Shown here: in pieces, positions 53,134 to 64,000 of the stretch | Layout: every line of letters begins with the position of its first letter | Numbering within the stretch: position 1 is the first letter of the stretch | Source: Paracentrotus lividus | Taxonomy: Eukaryota > Echinodermata > Echinoidea > Camarodonta > Echinidae | NCBI GenBank assembly: GCA_940671915.1 | Contig: CALNVZ010003426.1 | Span: 20,846,314 to 20,910,313 of the forward strand | DNA: 64,000 nt | Direction of reading: 5' to 3' | Position numbers and translations under genes: made by a program | The notes under the pieces: generated by a model | The model's database searches: none | What the model saw: only the letters and a program-made list of their open reading frames with translations | What the model was told of the DNA's origin: nothing

Positions 53134-53362
53134 ATGGAAAGCTACGAGATAGGGAAGATATTCCTATGGCTTCTTCTTCCACTACTAATAGGATTCTTCG
53201 TATGGCTTCTTTATCTACTAATAACGGGATATGAGGAGATAAGGAGGATATTCCTATGGCTTTTTCATCCTTTGATACGCCGATGTAGAAGAGAAGAGCC
53301 CCCATTGAGGGAACCATTGAGGACTGATGACAGTGACTATTGGTGTGAGGACGAACCTGAAG
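53134..53362 (+). CDS. Candidate coding exon, short membrane protein of unknown function
   Basis: It lies after a possible acceptor TTTGACCCTAG (53129) and ends at GAAG|GTGCTA (53362). ATG 53134 opens MESYEIGKIFLWLLLPLLIG, a strong hydrophobic helix continuing FFVWLLYLLITGYEEI, then a related IRRIFLWLFHPLIRRCRRE segment and an acidic tail with DYWCEDEPEG. The IFLW motif occurs twice, as if the exon had an internal duplication. The open frame runs on to 53442 if unspliced. I do not recognise the family. The donor is non-consensus, so the exon is uncertain. Confidence 0.35.
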
Positions 53363-54088
53363 GTGCTATATATTTATCTTTTCTATCATTTATTATTTGC
53401 ATGACCCACATCAATTTTTACCGTCTGTCTTTGTACATGTAAATCTGTCATCCATTTGCGTGTGTGTGTGTGTTCTTTAAAGTTGTGCTTTTGCTTTGTT
53501 TATATTGTAATAATTTTATAGATCGTGGAATAATTCCTATTCCCAATTACTAAAGTTTTACTGCTTCATTTGTAATGAAACGTCGCTGCTTTCGTGACAA
53601 AAGAGCTAAGGCCTCCTTGCTTAACTGACAGAAAAGAATTAAATTCATTAATTTATCAACCCAACAAAACATTAGAATTTATGAAAAATTAGAAGAGGGA
53701 GGACATAAAAAACTTCAAAATCAATAAAGAGTAGAAGGACAATCTTGATCAAATAAATTTAATAATAATAATAATAATAAAAATAATAAAGCCAAGAGGC
53801 TCATTGAGGAATACACCACTGTTGTCTGCTACCGGTAGAGACTGAAAGAATGAAGTTTTCTTGAAGTTTCTGAGATTTCATTTTTGAGTGTTAATGTTAT
53901 TAACCTGTAAATATATATATTTTTATCAGTCTTAATTGACTTAATCTAATTATTAGGTCCATGTACAATGTTAGTCTTAATTAACTTGGGCACTAATAGT
54001 GTACTGCATCATGCTCTGTTTATGGGAATATTGAGCCATCGTGTCTTGTAACCTCTAATGGGCTCCATTATCATTTGATGTGATGCAG

Positions 54089-54140
54089 GGGAAAAGAGCC
54101 CCTGTAGAGGAGTATGGCTATTGGTGTGATGTTCCTCAAG
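54089..54140 (+). pseudogene. Decayed partial copy of the 53.1-53.4 kb exon
   Basis: After a GTGATGCAG acceptor-like word the frame reads GKRAPVEEYGYWCDVPQ and ends CCTCAAG|GTGCCA. This parallels EEPPLREP...DYWCEDEPEG at 53290-53362, including the same position of the GTGC donor. The splice phase does not chain to the first copy (phase 1 into phase 0), so it looks like a partial exon duplication. A third CTACAGGGGAAGAAAA start near 54461 may be another remnant. Confidence 0.4.
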
Positions 54141-54595
54141 GTGCCATACTTGTACCATTCATGTTTATTTCAGCATTTTCACACTGCATATGAGTGGGAC
54201 CCAAGTCAAATATTTTCTTCTCCTTGATACACTGCCTCCTTAAACATAAGTATTCTTTTAGGTTTATCTAAGTTACCACATGAGTTGCAGTTCCTGAACT
54301 TGAACTCCTTACATACACCTCCATCTACATACCGGTACATCCTCCTTCTATCTAAATACTGTTCACCCAACCCTATTTTTTTGTATGTGAGCTTTCTACT
54401 GTTCCTTTGCAATATACATCCTATTTATTTGTTAGTGATGAATTGAATCTGATGTCCTACAGGGGAAGAAAAAAAAAAAAAAAAAAATCAAAATTAAGTT
54501 TGAGAAAGTACAATTTTTAACAAAAGTTGTACAGTGGCTTTGTTAAACTTAACTTACTGTGAGGTTGACATTTAGCCGAGAGCAGTATGAATCCA

Positions 54596-54799
54596 GGGGG
54601 GGTGTTTCACAAAGAGTTAAAGTCGCACTTAAACTTCTACGCGCATCTTGTTTTATAACGCGCAATTTAATTGATAGATTTCACAATGGCACGCATCACG
54701 TGAGCATGGTCAGTCCAATGAGGTGATGAGTAATGTAACGCACGAAACTAACGATTTAAGTGCGATTATTAAGTCTAACTCTTTGTGAAATGCCCCCCA
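54596..54799. mobile_element. Palindromic MITE, 204 bp (GGGGGTGTTTCACAAAGAG ends)
   Basis: GGTGTTTCACAAAGAGTTAA, AGTCGCACTTAAA at the left pairs with TTTAAGTGCGATTATTAAGT, CTAACTCTTTGTGAAATGCC at the right. Confidence 0.87.
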
Positions 54800-54907
54800 G
54801 GACCTGTTTTTTTTTTTTTTTTTTTTTGCTAAAATAACCAGAAAACTTCCAAGTACATTCTCCTGTTTTTTGTACATACAAAGTTCAAAACCATTTTCCA
54901 CATTGTT

Positions 54908-54911
<4 letters not shown>

Positions 54912-54945
<34 letters not shown>

Positions 54946-54962
54946 AAGAGATCTGAGAGAGA
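54912..54962. repeat. (GA)n microsatellite
   Basis: About 14 GA units followed by a degenerate GAGATAGAAAGAGATC continuation. Confidence 0.9.
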
Positions 54963-55618
54963 TGCACAAAGACATGATAAAGCTTGACACTGGATGTGTT
55001 TTATGATGTACTGGTGTCAGTATACTGAGGAGTCATCTGTCTATAATCAGCATTCGATTATGACTGGTGCGATGTAGTGATATTATTAACAGGTGTTTGG
55101 ATGTAAACCTCATCACTTCAAGAACATGCTTATAATCAAGATGGAATCTTCAAGGGGAAGACCAACCTTGTTGAAAAGTTTATTTCAGAATAAGTGCTTC
55201 AAGATCAAATAGACAGTGTCAAGGAAAGTTTGAATTTTTTTTTTTTTCTTGCAATATAGATTTTATGTTTTAACATATTTGTATTCATAATTTAAAGACT
55301 AGGTTTTCAAATATATATAAATATTGTCTTAATATCACTCCTTGATTGGTTTTGCATGAATATTTAAAAGATATTTCCAACATTCTTGAATGTTTTGATG
55401 AAGTAAATGATTCATTAAATTGTGTTTCCAATTGAATATGCTACCATGCTCTTCTTTCAACTAAGAAACTGAAAATTCAAAGAAATAAGCTACGATTGTA
55501 ACTGCCTATTAGTATTAAAATCAGGAATAGGAGAGTTGGTGTGCATAGCAGAAAGGGGGGTAAAAGACAGAAAATGGCTGGACTGGTTTTTCATGCAAAT
55601 GGATTATTGTCTGCTTTT

Positions 55619-56630
55619 GGGCAAGTCCACGCTATTTGTTCCCAAGGTGGTGATTTTCAACTTTTTGACCATTTTTGTTTGTTTTTTTGTTGTTGTAAAG
55701 GTATACATAATGTGTCATATATCACCATAAAGGGTATGAAATGAACTTAATGCAAATGAGGTCAAAAAGTCATTTCAAGTTCATGTGACATCACAAGGCT
55801 CATTAATATTCACGAAAAAAAAGAAAAAAATGCATTAAAAATTCTACCATTTAGAAAATATGTTTGTCATAGGAGTACAACTAAAAAGTATATATTTTCT
55901 TTTTCTATATTTTCTTGGCTAACTCTGGTGAAAATATCATAAACCTAGCACATAGCTTTCCATATATTAATAGACTTAAAATATTCAGGTCTCAGAAGTT
56001 ATATAGTCTCACAAAAGTTACTGAGCTCATGTAAAATCATGCATTTTTATTACTCACCCTCCCACCTTTAGAATTGAAACAAAATTTTTTGTTTTTACAT
56101 TTGCGTTTTGTATTATGTTTCTTTTGTTTTATCAGAGAGATTTTTTAACAAAAGATGTTGCTACGCCTTGGCTACACTAATATGTTTAATGAAAAATATT
56201 ATAGGGAAAATTGTCCCGTTTGTTACGTGTCCCGTTTGTTACCTGACATATTTTTTAAAACTTGACCTTGCCAGAAAACTTGAAGTTGTATCACCATTAA
56301 AATATGTACTAACAATGTTTATTACATATTTAAGAGGATAAGACTATGCAAGTTTAGATCTGCTTTTTAATTTCAGAGTTATATGTGAACAAAGTCAAAA
56401 TTTGAAAACACCATTTTTTCTGATCCCGTTTGTTACCAACGAATAAATGATCATAAATTAATTATGAATTGACTTATTTCAACTATTTTTTATGTTTTTG
56501 TTGAAGATTCTTAGTATACCTTCAAGAATATACCTAAGGATTGAGATTTCATTTAAGATTTTTCAAACAAGCCCTATTTTTGGCTCTGAATGTCCCGTTT
56601 GTTACCGCGCAAAATAGCCTGGACTTGCCC
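55619..56630. mobile_element. TIR element, 1.0 kb, with TCCCGTTTGTTAC repeats
   Basis: The ends GGGCAAGTCCACGCTATTTG and AAAATAGCCTGGACTTGCCC are inverted. In the right half TCCCGTTTGTTAC occurs four times (about 56212, 56228, 56423, 56592). No transposase frame. Target duplication unclear. Confidence 0.75.
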
Positions 56631-56639
56631 ATTTACAAA

Positions 56640-57180
56640 ATTTTAGGGTGGGGTGATAGCCCTCCTGCACTGCACTGAATTGTGACACCTCCTCCTTAAA
56701 TTAAAAGAAACTGGAAACCTCTTGAGGGTATTCTGTACAATGTTATATTCTCTTCTGTATGGCAATGATGTAATACCTGACCTGATTGAATTCAGGCTTA
56801 TTAAAACTGTAATGAAATTCTCATAAGGTAAACTCTCAATAGCCTAAATTAAATAAGCTTTCTTATTCTGCATGAAGGCTTTGTTTAACTCATTTAGAAA
56901 TTATTAAGGGAGATTTTAATTTATGCCATCAGCTTATTGGGTATGTACATGTATATGGGGTTTGAATTTTCGTGCTAGTTTACAGCACTAAAATCCTTTT
57001 AGGTATCGTAATAATGCCACACTCACACAAGGTGAGGTATTTGGGTATAGTGTACCTGGTGGGAATTCGTTTTCTAGAGCACCATAATGACAGCCAAGTG
57101 AAGTTAGGGTCGTGGAATGAGTGACTTGTATATGTATGGTGTCAAAGCACACTGATAAAAAAATGGTGAAAATAAGCATG
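56640..57180. other. Intergenic sequence
   Basis: No gene or clear element is seen. Confidence 0.4.
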
Positions 57181-57204
57181 AAAAGAGGCTAATTGCAGTT
57201 ATTG

Positions 57205-57286
57205 CAAAGAAAGAGAGGGTGAGAAATTGAGAATGAAAGAGGTAGAGAGATAGGGGGAGATAATAGAGCTAGAGAGAACGAGAGAG

Positions 57287-57343
<57 letters not shown>

Positions 57344-57640
57344 ATAGAGATATATATACATGTATTAATATCAATATAAAAGGAGGTCAGGAGAAAACGA
57401 CAGAGTCATAGAGGGAGAGAGACATAATGAAAGAGATTCATGTATGTACATGTATATAGAAAAAAAAAGAGAGGGAACGTTTGAGATTGAAATACATATA
57501 GAGTTAAACAGAGAAAGAGAAAGTGAGAGTGAAAGAAGCTAAACAAGATAGAAAAACAGAGAGAGAGAGAGAGAGAGAGCGAGAGCGGGCGATGAAGGAG
57601 GAGAGAGGAATGGAAAGAGAGGTACAGTTTGAGCATGGAT
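57205..57640. repeat. GA-rich microsatellite region
   Basis: Purine-rich with (GA)n cores at about 57296-57330 and 57559-57580. The complement yields a spurious Ser/Leu-rich frame. Confidence 0.9.
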
Positions 57641-57769
57641 ACTACTAGAAATCCATGGTTTGAGGGATATTGATGGGAGAGTAGCATTTGATTAAACTTT
57701 AATCTATTGGATATTAGCATGCTAATCAACAACCAGTGTGAGTTTAATTTAGAAAAGGACCAAATCTCG

Positions 57770-59030
57770 ACTTGAGCGATCGGATTACCTATAACGTATT
57801 GAGCACATATTTGGTTGTACTACTAGTGTTTGTACATGTAATGGAATTCACACCGATCACACAGCCTTCACCTTGCTTGCTCACAAAGCATTTGCATCAG
57901 CTTAAACCACCACGCTATGACTGCCCAATTTTTTTTTTTTATATTATTTTTTTTTTTAGGGGACGGGGGGGGGGGCTAGAAGCTATTAACTTAATAAGAT
58001 TAAAATGACTAATGTATGATCCAAAATAAAATTGCATAATGTGACCATGGACATTTTAACTGTTTACCACATTCTATTGACAAGAGGAACTCAAATCCTC
58101 AACATGATTTGCAACACTTCAGGAGTGAAAAGATAATTTTAATAATAAAAAAGGTAAATCTGTATCTTTTTACATTGTTTCCAGATCGTGCTTTTGTGCT
58201 TAAAGTACGTAGTAATAAAAGAAAAATATCACGGTGATAAATTTTTATATAAAAGTATATAGATTAATTTGGCTATTTATTGATAGAAATAGTTTTTATT
58301 TGACTAACAATTATCTCATACATGTATCTGAATGAAATAAGTTTAAAGGTTGGGAAATAGAGCTAAAAATATGTATGGTATGTATCCCTGAGGAATTGCC
58401 TGAGCTATTAATGCTAAAACGAATTTTCATTATCGTGCAACTTTAGAAGGGGTTAAATGCCCAAGTGTATTACTATAGGTCATGCATGTAAAGGAATTAC
58501 CATTAGCAACATAGGTTGCCAATTTGACGACACAGTAAATAGAGTGTGTCGTCTAACACTCTCTCTATGGAGCAGGCTGGATTGAGCTTGCGTAGGTAGC
58601 GCTCTTGAAGAGTGGAATTTAATAACGGAAGCTGTAACTGTGGGATCGATTGGATTCAATTGATGAAGGCACTAGGGTGCACGCATTGAACCGGGGTTAT
58701 TAAAGGCCGTATGTACAGTAGTAATAATGGGACTAAAAAATAGTAGAACAATGGGGTGTTTGAGACATTGAATTTTGATCGTTTTAGAAAATTTCTTTGC
58801 AAACGTAGGCCTAATATTAAAGTATTTGCGAATATTTATTAATGTAATGCATTGAAACAATAAACTGTTTAGAACTCTTTACAAAAATTTGATGAATTGT
58901 GACTAGAGCACTTCCTAGTACTCTAACATCTCCAATTTTTCTAATGTTTGCTCTTCTTTGAGATACTTCCTTTTGCGGAGCCCAGATGGCCAGATAGGAT
59001 TTCTGGTGGCCATTGGTCCAGGGCGCGGCC
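57770..59030. other. Intergenic sequence
   Basis: No gene is supported. A homopolymer patch (T then G) lies at 57935-57975, and near 58535 GACGACACAGT...GTGTGTCGTC forms a small palindrome. Confidence 0.4.
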
Positions 59031-59074
59031 AGTGCTAAATTGGAACCATGTTAAAAAGAATTTGAGTCAAAGCC

Positions 59075-59600
59075 CTTATAGTCAGCAGTAGATAAACACT
59101 CTTTTAAGACACAACAGTGAAAAGTGTCTGTATTAAAATATTTGATTTAAAACCCTTTTAATACTCAACAGTGAAGATAGACACCCTAGCCGTTCGATGT
59201 GTTTGTATTAAAGTGTTTTAGTCAAAAAACATGACAGCAACACCATTTTGAGTGACATCCATTTAATGTCTCTGTATTTGAATAAAAAACATTCTAGTAC
59301 TCAGCAGTGGATAAACACTCTTTTGAGTCATGACAGTTGAGTGTGTCCGTAGAATATTTGAGTCTAAAAACCCTTCAAATACTCAGCAGCAGATAAACAC
59401 CCTTTTTAGTCACAGTATTTGAGGCAAAACCCTTTGAATATACTCAGCAATACCCTTTTGAATCACAGGCGGTTAAAATGTGTCTGTACATATAAAAGTG
59501 TTTTCCCCAAAGCCCTTCTAAAACTCAGCAGTAGATAATTGTCCTCTTGAGACAGTACGACAGTCAATATGTCATACTTGAGTTAAAGTCCTTTTGACTG
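59075..59600. repeat. Satellite-like tandem repeat, unit about 95-110 bp, 5-6 copies
   Basis: Each unit contains ACTCAGCAGTAGATAAACAC, CTTTTGAGTCACNACAGT, GTGTCTGTATTAAAATATTT and GAGTCTAAAACCCTTNTAAT. The units are diverged and end where unique sequence resumes near 59605. Confidence 0.85.
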
Positions 59601-59703
59601 CCAGCACATGGTAGTTATATACACCCATCATTTCACACTATCCACCCTCCTCCCAAATCGCCTCATTAGATGGTGCTTCACTAGCTCAAGCAAAAAAATA
59701 GCG

Positions 59704-60213
59704 CTCTTAGAGTGTGTTCAATGTCCAGTTTCAAATTTATACGCCAACATGAATCATGATACAAAACGCAATTACAAAACGCTGATATAAAGAGAAACAA
59801 AGTGTGTGTTCATTGTCCCCCCATTCCCGTTGGTAAAAATAAATGTGTTTCAAATCTCGATTCGGAGGAAAATTTAAACGCCGAAAAAGATGCGTTTTGA
59901 AACACAATCAGCTTCAATTTACGACCTTGAGCATCGCGATTGCAACGAAATGCGACACTGAACAGAATTGAGTTTTCAAACGTGTTTAAATGTGCTCTCG
60001 CAATGGAAGCTTCCGGTGCAAGTGAAAAAAGGAGAAGAGGTTTGTTTTTTGAGAGCGGGGAATTTAAAGACGATGGAAATATAATCAGCTTTAAATTTTT
60101 TACACTGAACGGTGCACCGCTGATCGCGTTTGTGTTTGTGTTTTTTAATTGCGTTTTGTATCATGATTCATGTTGGCGTATCAATTTGAAACTGGACATT
60201 GAACACACTCTTA
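59704..60213. mobile_element. Foldback element with arms of about 70 bp
   Basis: GTGTGTTCAATGTCCAGTTT, ATACGCCAACATGAATCATG, ATACAAAACGCAATTA at the left (59711-59776) are repeated in inverse at 60146-60208. The 365-bp centre holds a 98-codon open frame without a known match. Confidence 0.85.
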
Positions 60214-61172
60214 TTGGTGGGTCACTAGGAAAATAAAACCTCAAAAGAAACTGATGCTGCACTGGCTTGAGCTGAAAAATAGGTTGCTTATCGACGGGAC
60301 GGGGAAAAAATACCTAAAAAGAAATTTATATAAGCTAATTTTGCATTAATAACCTGACTTTGAGATTGAACAGACAAGTCTGATATGTACATGTATTTCA
60401 CAACTGGTAACTACCGCTTGCGTTTACATGGCAGGTGTATGATGGGATTTGTCTTATTTTCAGCTAGTGCAGCATTGCACAAAATAACGTGCTGTTTCAT
60501 ACCAAAACCAAAAACTAGCTTGAGTTTTTGTAAAAAACCCAAGATGACTTGGGCTGGGATTTCATCAAATTTAACATGCTATTTTAGAGGAAAAGCCCGA
60601 TCTTCTTTGATCTTGCTAATTCATCGGATCACAAATAGCTCGCTATAAAGCTTGAGCGAGCTAGTGCGGGACCGCCATTTTTTGTCCAGCCCATCTCTCT
60701 CTTTCTATTTGTAGTGTCTCACTTGGCCATCACTGTGTGTAACTAGCTGGATTGCATTCTTCACAAGAGGACCATGAATCCAACAATTAGGCTCCTAACC
60801 TCAACATTAAAGGGAATAAAATGGTGTCAGATAATAGGCTTCAAACTTCACAATTTGCATTAATGAAATCAAATGATCTCAACAATAGAGCTCCTTTTCA
60901 TCCTTCACAATTTATACTAAAGGATATATATTTTTCATGAATCTATAAGTTTTATTTTTAGATGAAAATATAAGTCAAAATAGGATATTGTGAATTTGCG
61001 GGGAGGGGAAAAAAGAACAAGGTCCAGTCCCTAATTGTTCTGAATAAATATCTCAATTTTAAAACTTAGAAATTATAGAATTCACTATCTTTGGTAGATG
61101 GCAAGTCATTATACAGTGTGGCATATATAGAAGTCAAAGTTGAGGATTCCACATGACTGGACATTACTTTGT

Positions 61173-61605
61173 CTAAAGGGATGCAGTAACATTGAATGAT
61201 ATTCAAATCACATTTTATTCAATTTAGCTTATTTTGCCAACATAATTATAAACACTTAGGTCAGTCTGGTATCTCTTCAAAATTGCAAGATAATTGCTTG
61301 CTTTACCTTCGAGATATCAAGGATTTCATACTTAAATTTTAGAAACCAACCCGGATGGTTTATAAAACCACATAGCACAACATACACCCATTTCCTGTTA
61401 TATAGTCCCTGTCCCTAGCGGCCTGCTGAGCCAGCAACAGATGGCACTGGTATGCTTTGCATTGTTTGTTACACTGTTTTAAAGTAGTAAATGACTCCCA
61501 TTTTATTTGAAACTTTCAGTAGTTTGTTTTTACTGTTGGAGCAATATAATTTTATTAATCTTGATCTAATTGCTCTTGTTTTTGAAAGTTACCAAATCCC
61601 TTTAA
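61173..61605. mobile_element. MITE family 1, copy 2
   Basis: Direct-orientation relative of 3922-4366 over its full length, from CTAAAGGGATGCAGTAACAT to AAATCCCTTTAA. It has short indels only. Confidence 0.85.
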
Positions 61606-61690
61606 ACAGTTATCTACATTTTTCTCTCTTCACCCATGCCAAGGAGAGGTACAATGTAAATATCTTTTGTACTCTCTAAATAATAAACAA

Positions 61691-61860
61691 GTGAAATTGT
61701 TCACTCTGGAAAGAGTGAATGTATTGAATTTCAAGTGAATTTTGAGTGAAAATACATGTTTTCACTACATTTTTACTCATTTTGGGGTGATCTAAAGGAA
61801 TACTCGAAGATCAGTGAAATTTCACTGTATATTCACTCTGTCAAGAGTGAACTTTTTCAC
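61691..61860. mobile_element. Foldback MITE, 170 bp, TTCACTC words
   Basis: GTGAAATTGTTCACTCTGGA, AAGAGTGAA at the left pairs with TTCACTCTGTC, AAGAGTGAACTTTTTCAC at the right. GTGAAAATACATG and TCAGTGAAATTTCACTG add inner symmetry. Confidence 0.82.
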
Positions 61861-62982
61861 CGGTTGTTTTTTAAACAGAGAGTATGGAAGGCTGAAATTT
61901 ATTGAATGCTGTGTGCATAGCAAGCTGAAGCCAGGGTATAATAATGAAGTGCCTCAAGCACCTTATGAGGTTGATTTGAGTGAGCAGAAACCAGTATTAG
62001 TAAACTAGCTTTTGCAAACAAGATTGGAATGCTAAGCAGTACAGTGAGTGAAAATGATAATAATAGTAATAGTGAGCTCATGACTAGCATACTTGCCTGT
62101 CATACAAGATAATAATATTCTTATTGATATGGATCAAAATAAGTCGGGATACATAAATTCTAAATAATTTAACAACAACATTTGCACAGATGTATGTAAA
62201 TAGTAATCATAATGCAATGAGGACTGAAAGTCCATCAGTTTTTAGATATACCATGGATGACATAGACTTAAAGGGAAAGGTCAACCCCAGTATTAAGTGA
62301 ATTTTTATAAAAAGCACAGAGGAATGTAGGTGTCTGTTTTGTCAAAATAGATGAGGAAATTAGGAATTCAAAAATTTAAGTTGTACATGTATGCACATTG
62401 TTTTTTATACAGAATGATACATGTATTTTCATGTACATGTAGACCCACATTGGTATGTTGCATTTTAAAATCAAATTTTGACTTAAAACTCAATGTAGTT
62501 TCATTCAAATAACAGCAAATTTAGTATTATTACCAAATAATAACCATGTACTCGTATAAATATTTTGTCCCTGTGATTGAATGGAATATATTCATCCGAC
62601 CTTGCAAAGACATTAAAAGCTCTGCACCAAATTCCTCCCAATGACTATTTTTAACATGATATTTACATGTAATTGATGAATGGAATTAGTGCACATGTAA
62701 GTGACTGTCCTTGTCTTTGTTATAGGATTCATGACATGTGAATAGGAACTGGATCACCAAATGAATATTTTTATGTTATTTTTTCTTGGGATTTTAAAGG
62801 CTATATTATATTAAATGTCAGCTTGAAAAAGTTCATTTTGAATGAATTTACAATACATTATCTTTTTACAGTGGTTGATTTCAGGTTGGGTGTTGGTTTT
62901 GGTGTTGGAAACATAATTTAGATTTACTCCCAAAGCTCTCCTATACATGTAGCTCTTATCTGAGTTCGCAATAACGTCTGTT

Positions 62983-63127
62983 GGGAGCCATAAGGGCGTT
63001 ATTGCATCTTATAGATGTTCCGTTGAGAGCCATAAGGGCACTATTACTGTACAAAGTCAATGGTATTAGCGCCCTTCTGGCACCAAACGGAACATCCTTG
63101 ATCTGCAATAGCGCCCTTCTGGCTCCA
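62983..63127. mobile_element. Foldback unit, GGGAGCCATAAGGGCG arms
   Basis: GGGAGCCATAAGGGCGTTAT...GATGTTCCGTTGAGAGCCAT at the left pairs with ATGGTATTAGCGCCCTTCTG...CGGAACATC...GCGCCCTTCTGGCTCC at the right. Each arm is itself a doubled unit. Confidence 0.82.
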
Positions 63128-63185
63128 AGCCGACGATATGAGCATAATCACATATTGATAGCTCAAAACCTAGGGAGATTTGTCC

Positions 63186-63354
63186 CAGGGTGGTATTTCA
63201 TCAACTCATTCTTAAAGTTATGAACGACTGGAACATGTCCTTACATGTAGGTGCTATACTAATCACATTCTTTATAATTAAGTGCAAGAACTGATCACCA
63301 GTCCTTCATAAAGTCATTCATAACTTACAGATGACTTGGTAAAACACAGCCCTG
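63186..63354. mobile_element. MITE family 3, copy 2
   Basis: Relative of 25056-25222: CTTAAAGTTATGAACGACTG, GGTGCTATACTAATCACATT, GCAAGAACTGATCACCAGTC and the end TTGGTAAAACACAGCCCTGG. Confidence 0.87.
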
Positions 63355-63619
63355 GAACAGTTTCATTTTAAGTTTGGTGTTGTGCTGACCTAAATCGACC
63401 AAGTGCTAATATCAATAGGCAACACCAAACTTAAAATCACCCAATGTATACTTAAATCACAACATGAGGCCCCTTTTGACTTCTGGCTGGCTACAGACTG
63501 CTGACACCCATGGAAATGACACATGCAGGTTTCCTTGATTAAACAGGGGACATCTCGACTTGACTCAGATTTGCTAATCAACTCAAAGTGTTTTGTCACA
63601 CTCAAGTGCATACATATAG

Positions 63620-63690
63620 ATGAACAGAGAGAGAGAGAGACAGAGAGAGACAGAGATAGATAAATGGATTGAGATAGAGGGAGAGATGCA
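63620..63690. repeat. (GA)n microsatellite
   Basis: GAGAGAGAGAGACAGAGAGA with GATAGA extensions. The sequence beyond it to the window end holds no supported gene. Confidence 0.88.
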
Positions 63691-64000
63691 TGAAAATGTA
63701 CATCAATAATGAAGACAGACATAGGGAAGGGAACAGATAGATTGTAGATAGAAAATTGTACATGTGTACATAATAGACACATATTTTGATGATGTAAGAT
63801 ACTCGAAATGCTGCAATTTTGGTGTATATTTATTTTATTTTATTTTGTTGGTGCTAGGTTCTAAAATATGCGCTGCACACAAAACGGCCAAAATGGAACC
63901 TGTTATATATTCGTGCCTGCTGATCCTTGCGTGTAATCCACAAAAATCAAATGCCCCGAAAAAATGCACCAATTGCATGTACACAACGCAAGACCAGCGC

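Larger units (their letters stand above)
62869..63447. mobile_element. Foldback element related to 6244-7349, hosting two insertions
   Basis: CAGTGGTTGATTTCAGGTTG, GGTGTTGG at the left pairs with CAACACCAAACTTAAAATCA, CCCAATG at the right. The ends resemble the GTGATTTCACGTTCGGTGTT family. Two other palindromic elements lie inside (62983-63127 and 63186-63354). Confidence 0.75.

Noticed and set aside
57189-57732. Leu/Ser-rich minus-strand proteins
   Set aside because: They read the complement of GA microsatellites.

Overview
This is eukaryotic DNA from an animal. It has split genes with canonical GT/AG introns, long AT-rich introns, microsatellites, and a very high load of palindromic DNA transposons. 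A marine deuterostome, most likely a sea urchin or other echinoderm, is suggested by a replication-type histone H2B gene with a 3' stem-loop followed by the purine-rich CAAGAAAGA element, and by frequent TACATGTA and AGGCCTA words. No species-level claim is made.

Two spliced genes are solid. The first, on the + strand at 4675-10132, is a complete five-exon CHMP2A/Vps2 (ESCRT-III) gene of 222 codons. The second, on the + strand at 16324-27007, is a GAS2-type gene with a CH domain and then a GAR domain. Six coding exons are recognised, and the first needs one missing base to stay in frame. On the - strand, 38564-38196 holds a histone H2B coding region with an intact C-terminal two thirds, an N-terminal part broken by several small indels, and an intact stem-loop and downstream element. 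Two weaker candidates are a CpG-bearing 5' exon at about 47150-47443 and a short membrane-protein exon at 53134-53362 with a decayed copy at 54089-54140.

Most of the rest is transposon mosaic. 0-3 kb holds a long-TIR element, homopolymers and an ATC/CAT microsatellite with a tandem duplication. The CHMP2A introns carry a 1.1 kb foldback, MITEs, and an inverted minisatellite. The GAS2 intron at 16.4-21.4 kb holds a 3.8 kb element with a polypurine tract and a roughly 27-bp GGCGCC minisatellite. The GAS2 intron at 24.3-25.5 kb is a degenerate tandem duplication of exon 5 with three different MITEs at its junctions. 29-37 kb contains a TTAA-flanked element, mariner-type MITEs, a tRNA-derived SINE and CAGGCGCG-type elements. 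40.8-44.5 kb is a four-level nest of transposons. 45-51 kb holds more of the same families. 55-63.5 kb holds another TIR element, a roughly 105-bp satellite, foldbacks and a nested element.

The most unusual signal is a short GC-rich hairpin, CTC-[stem]-3-nt loop-[stem]-TCGCATTA. It recurs about 20 times in AT-rich context and exists in at least two stem versions with matching changes on both sides. No CRISPR array, operon or complete transposase was seen. Coordinates of repeats come from reading by eye and can be off by a few bases.
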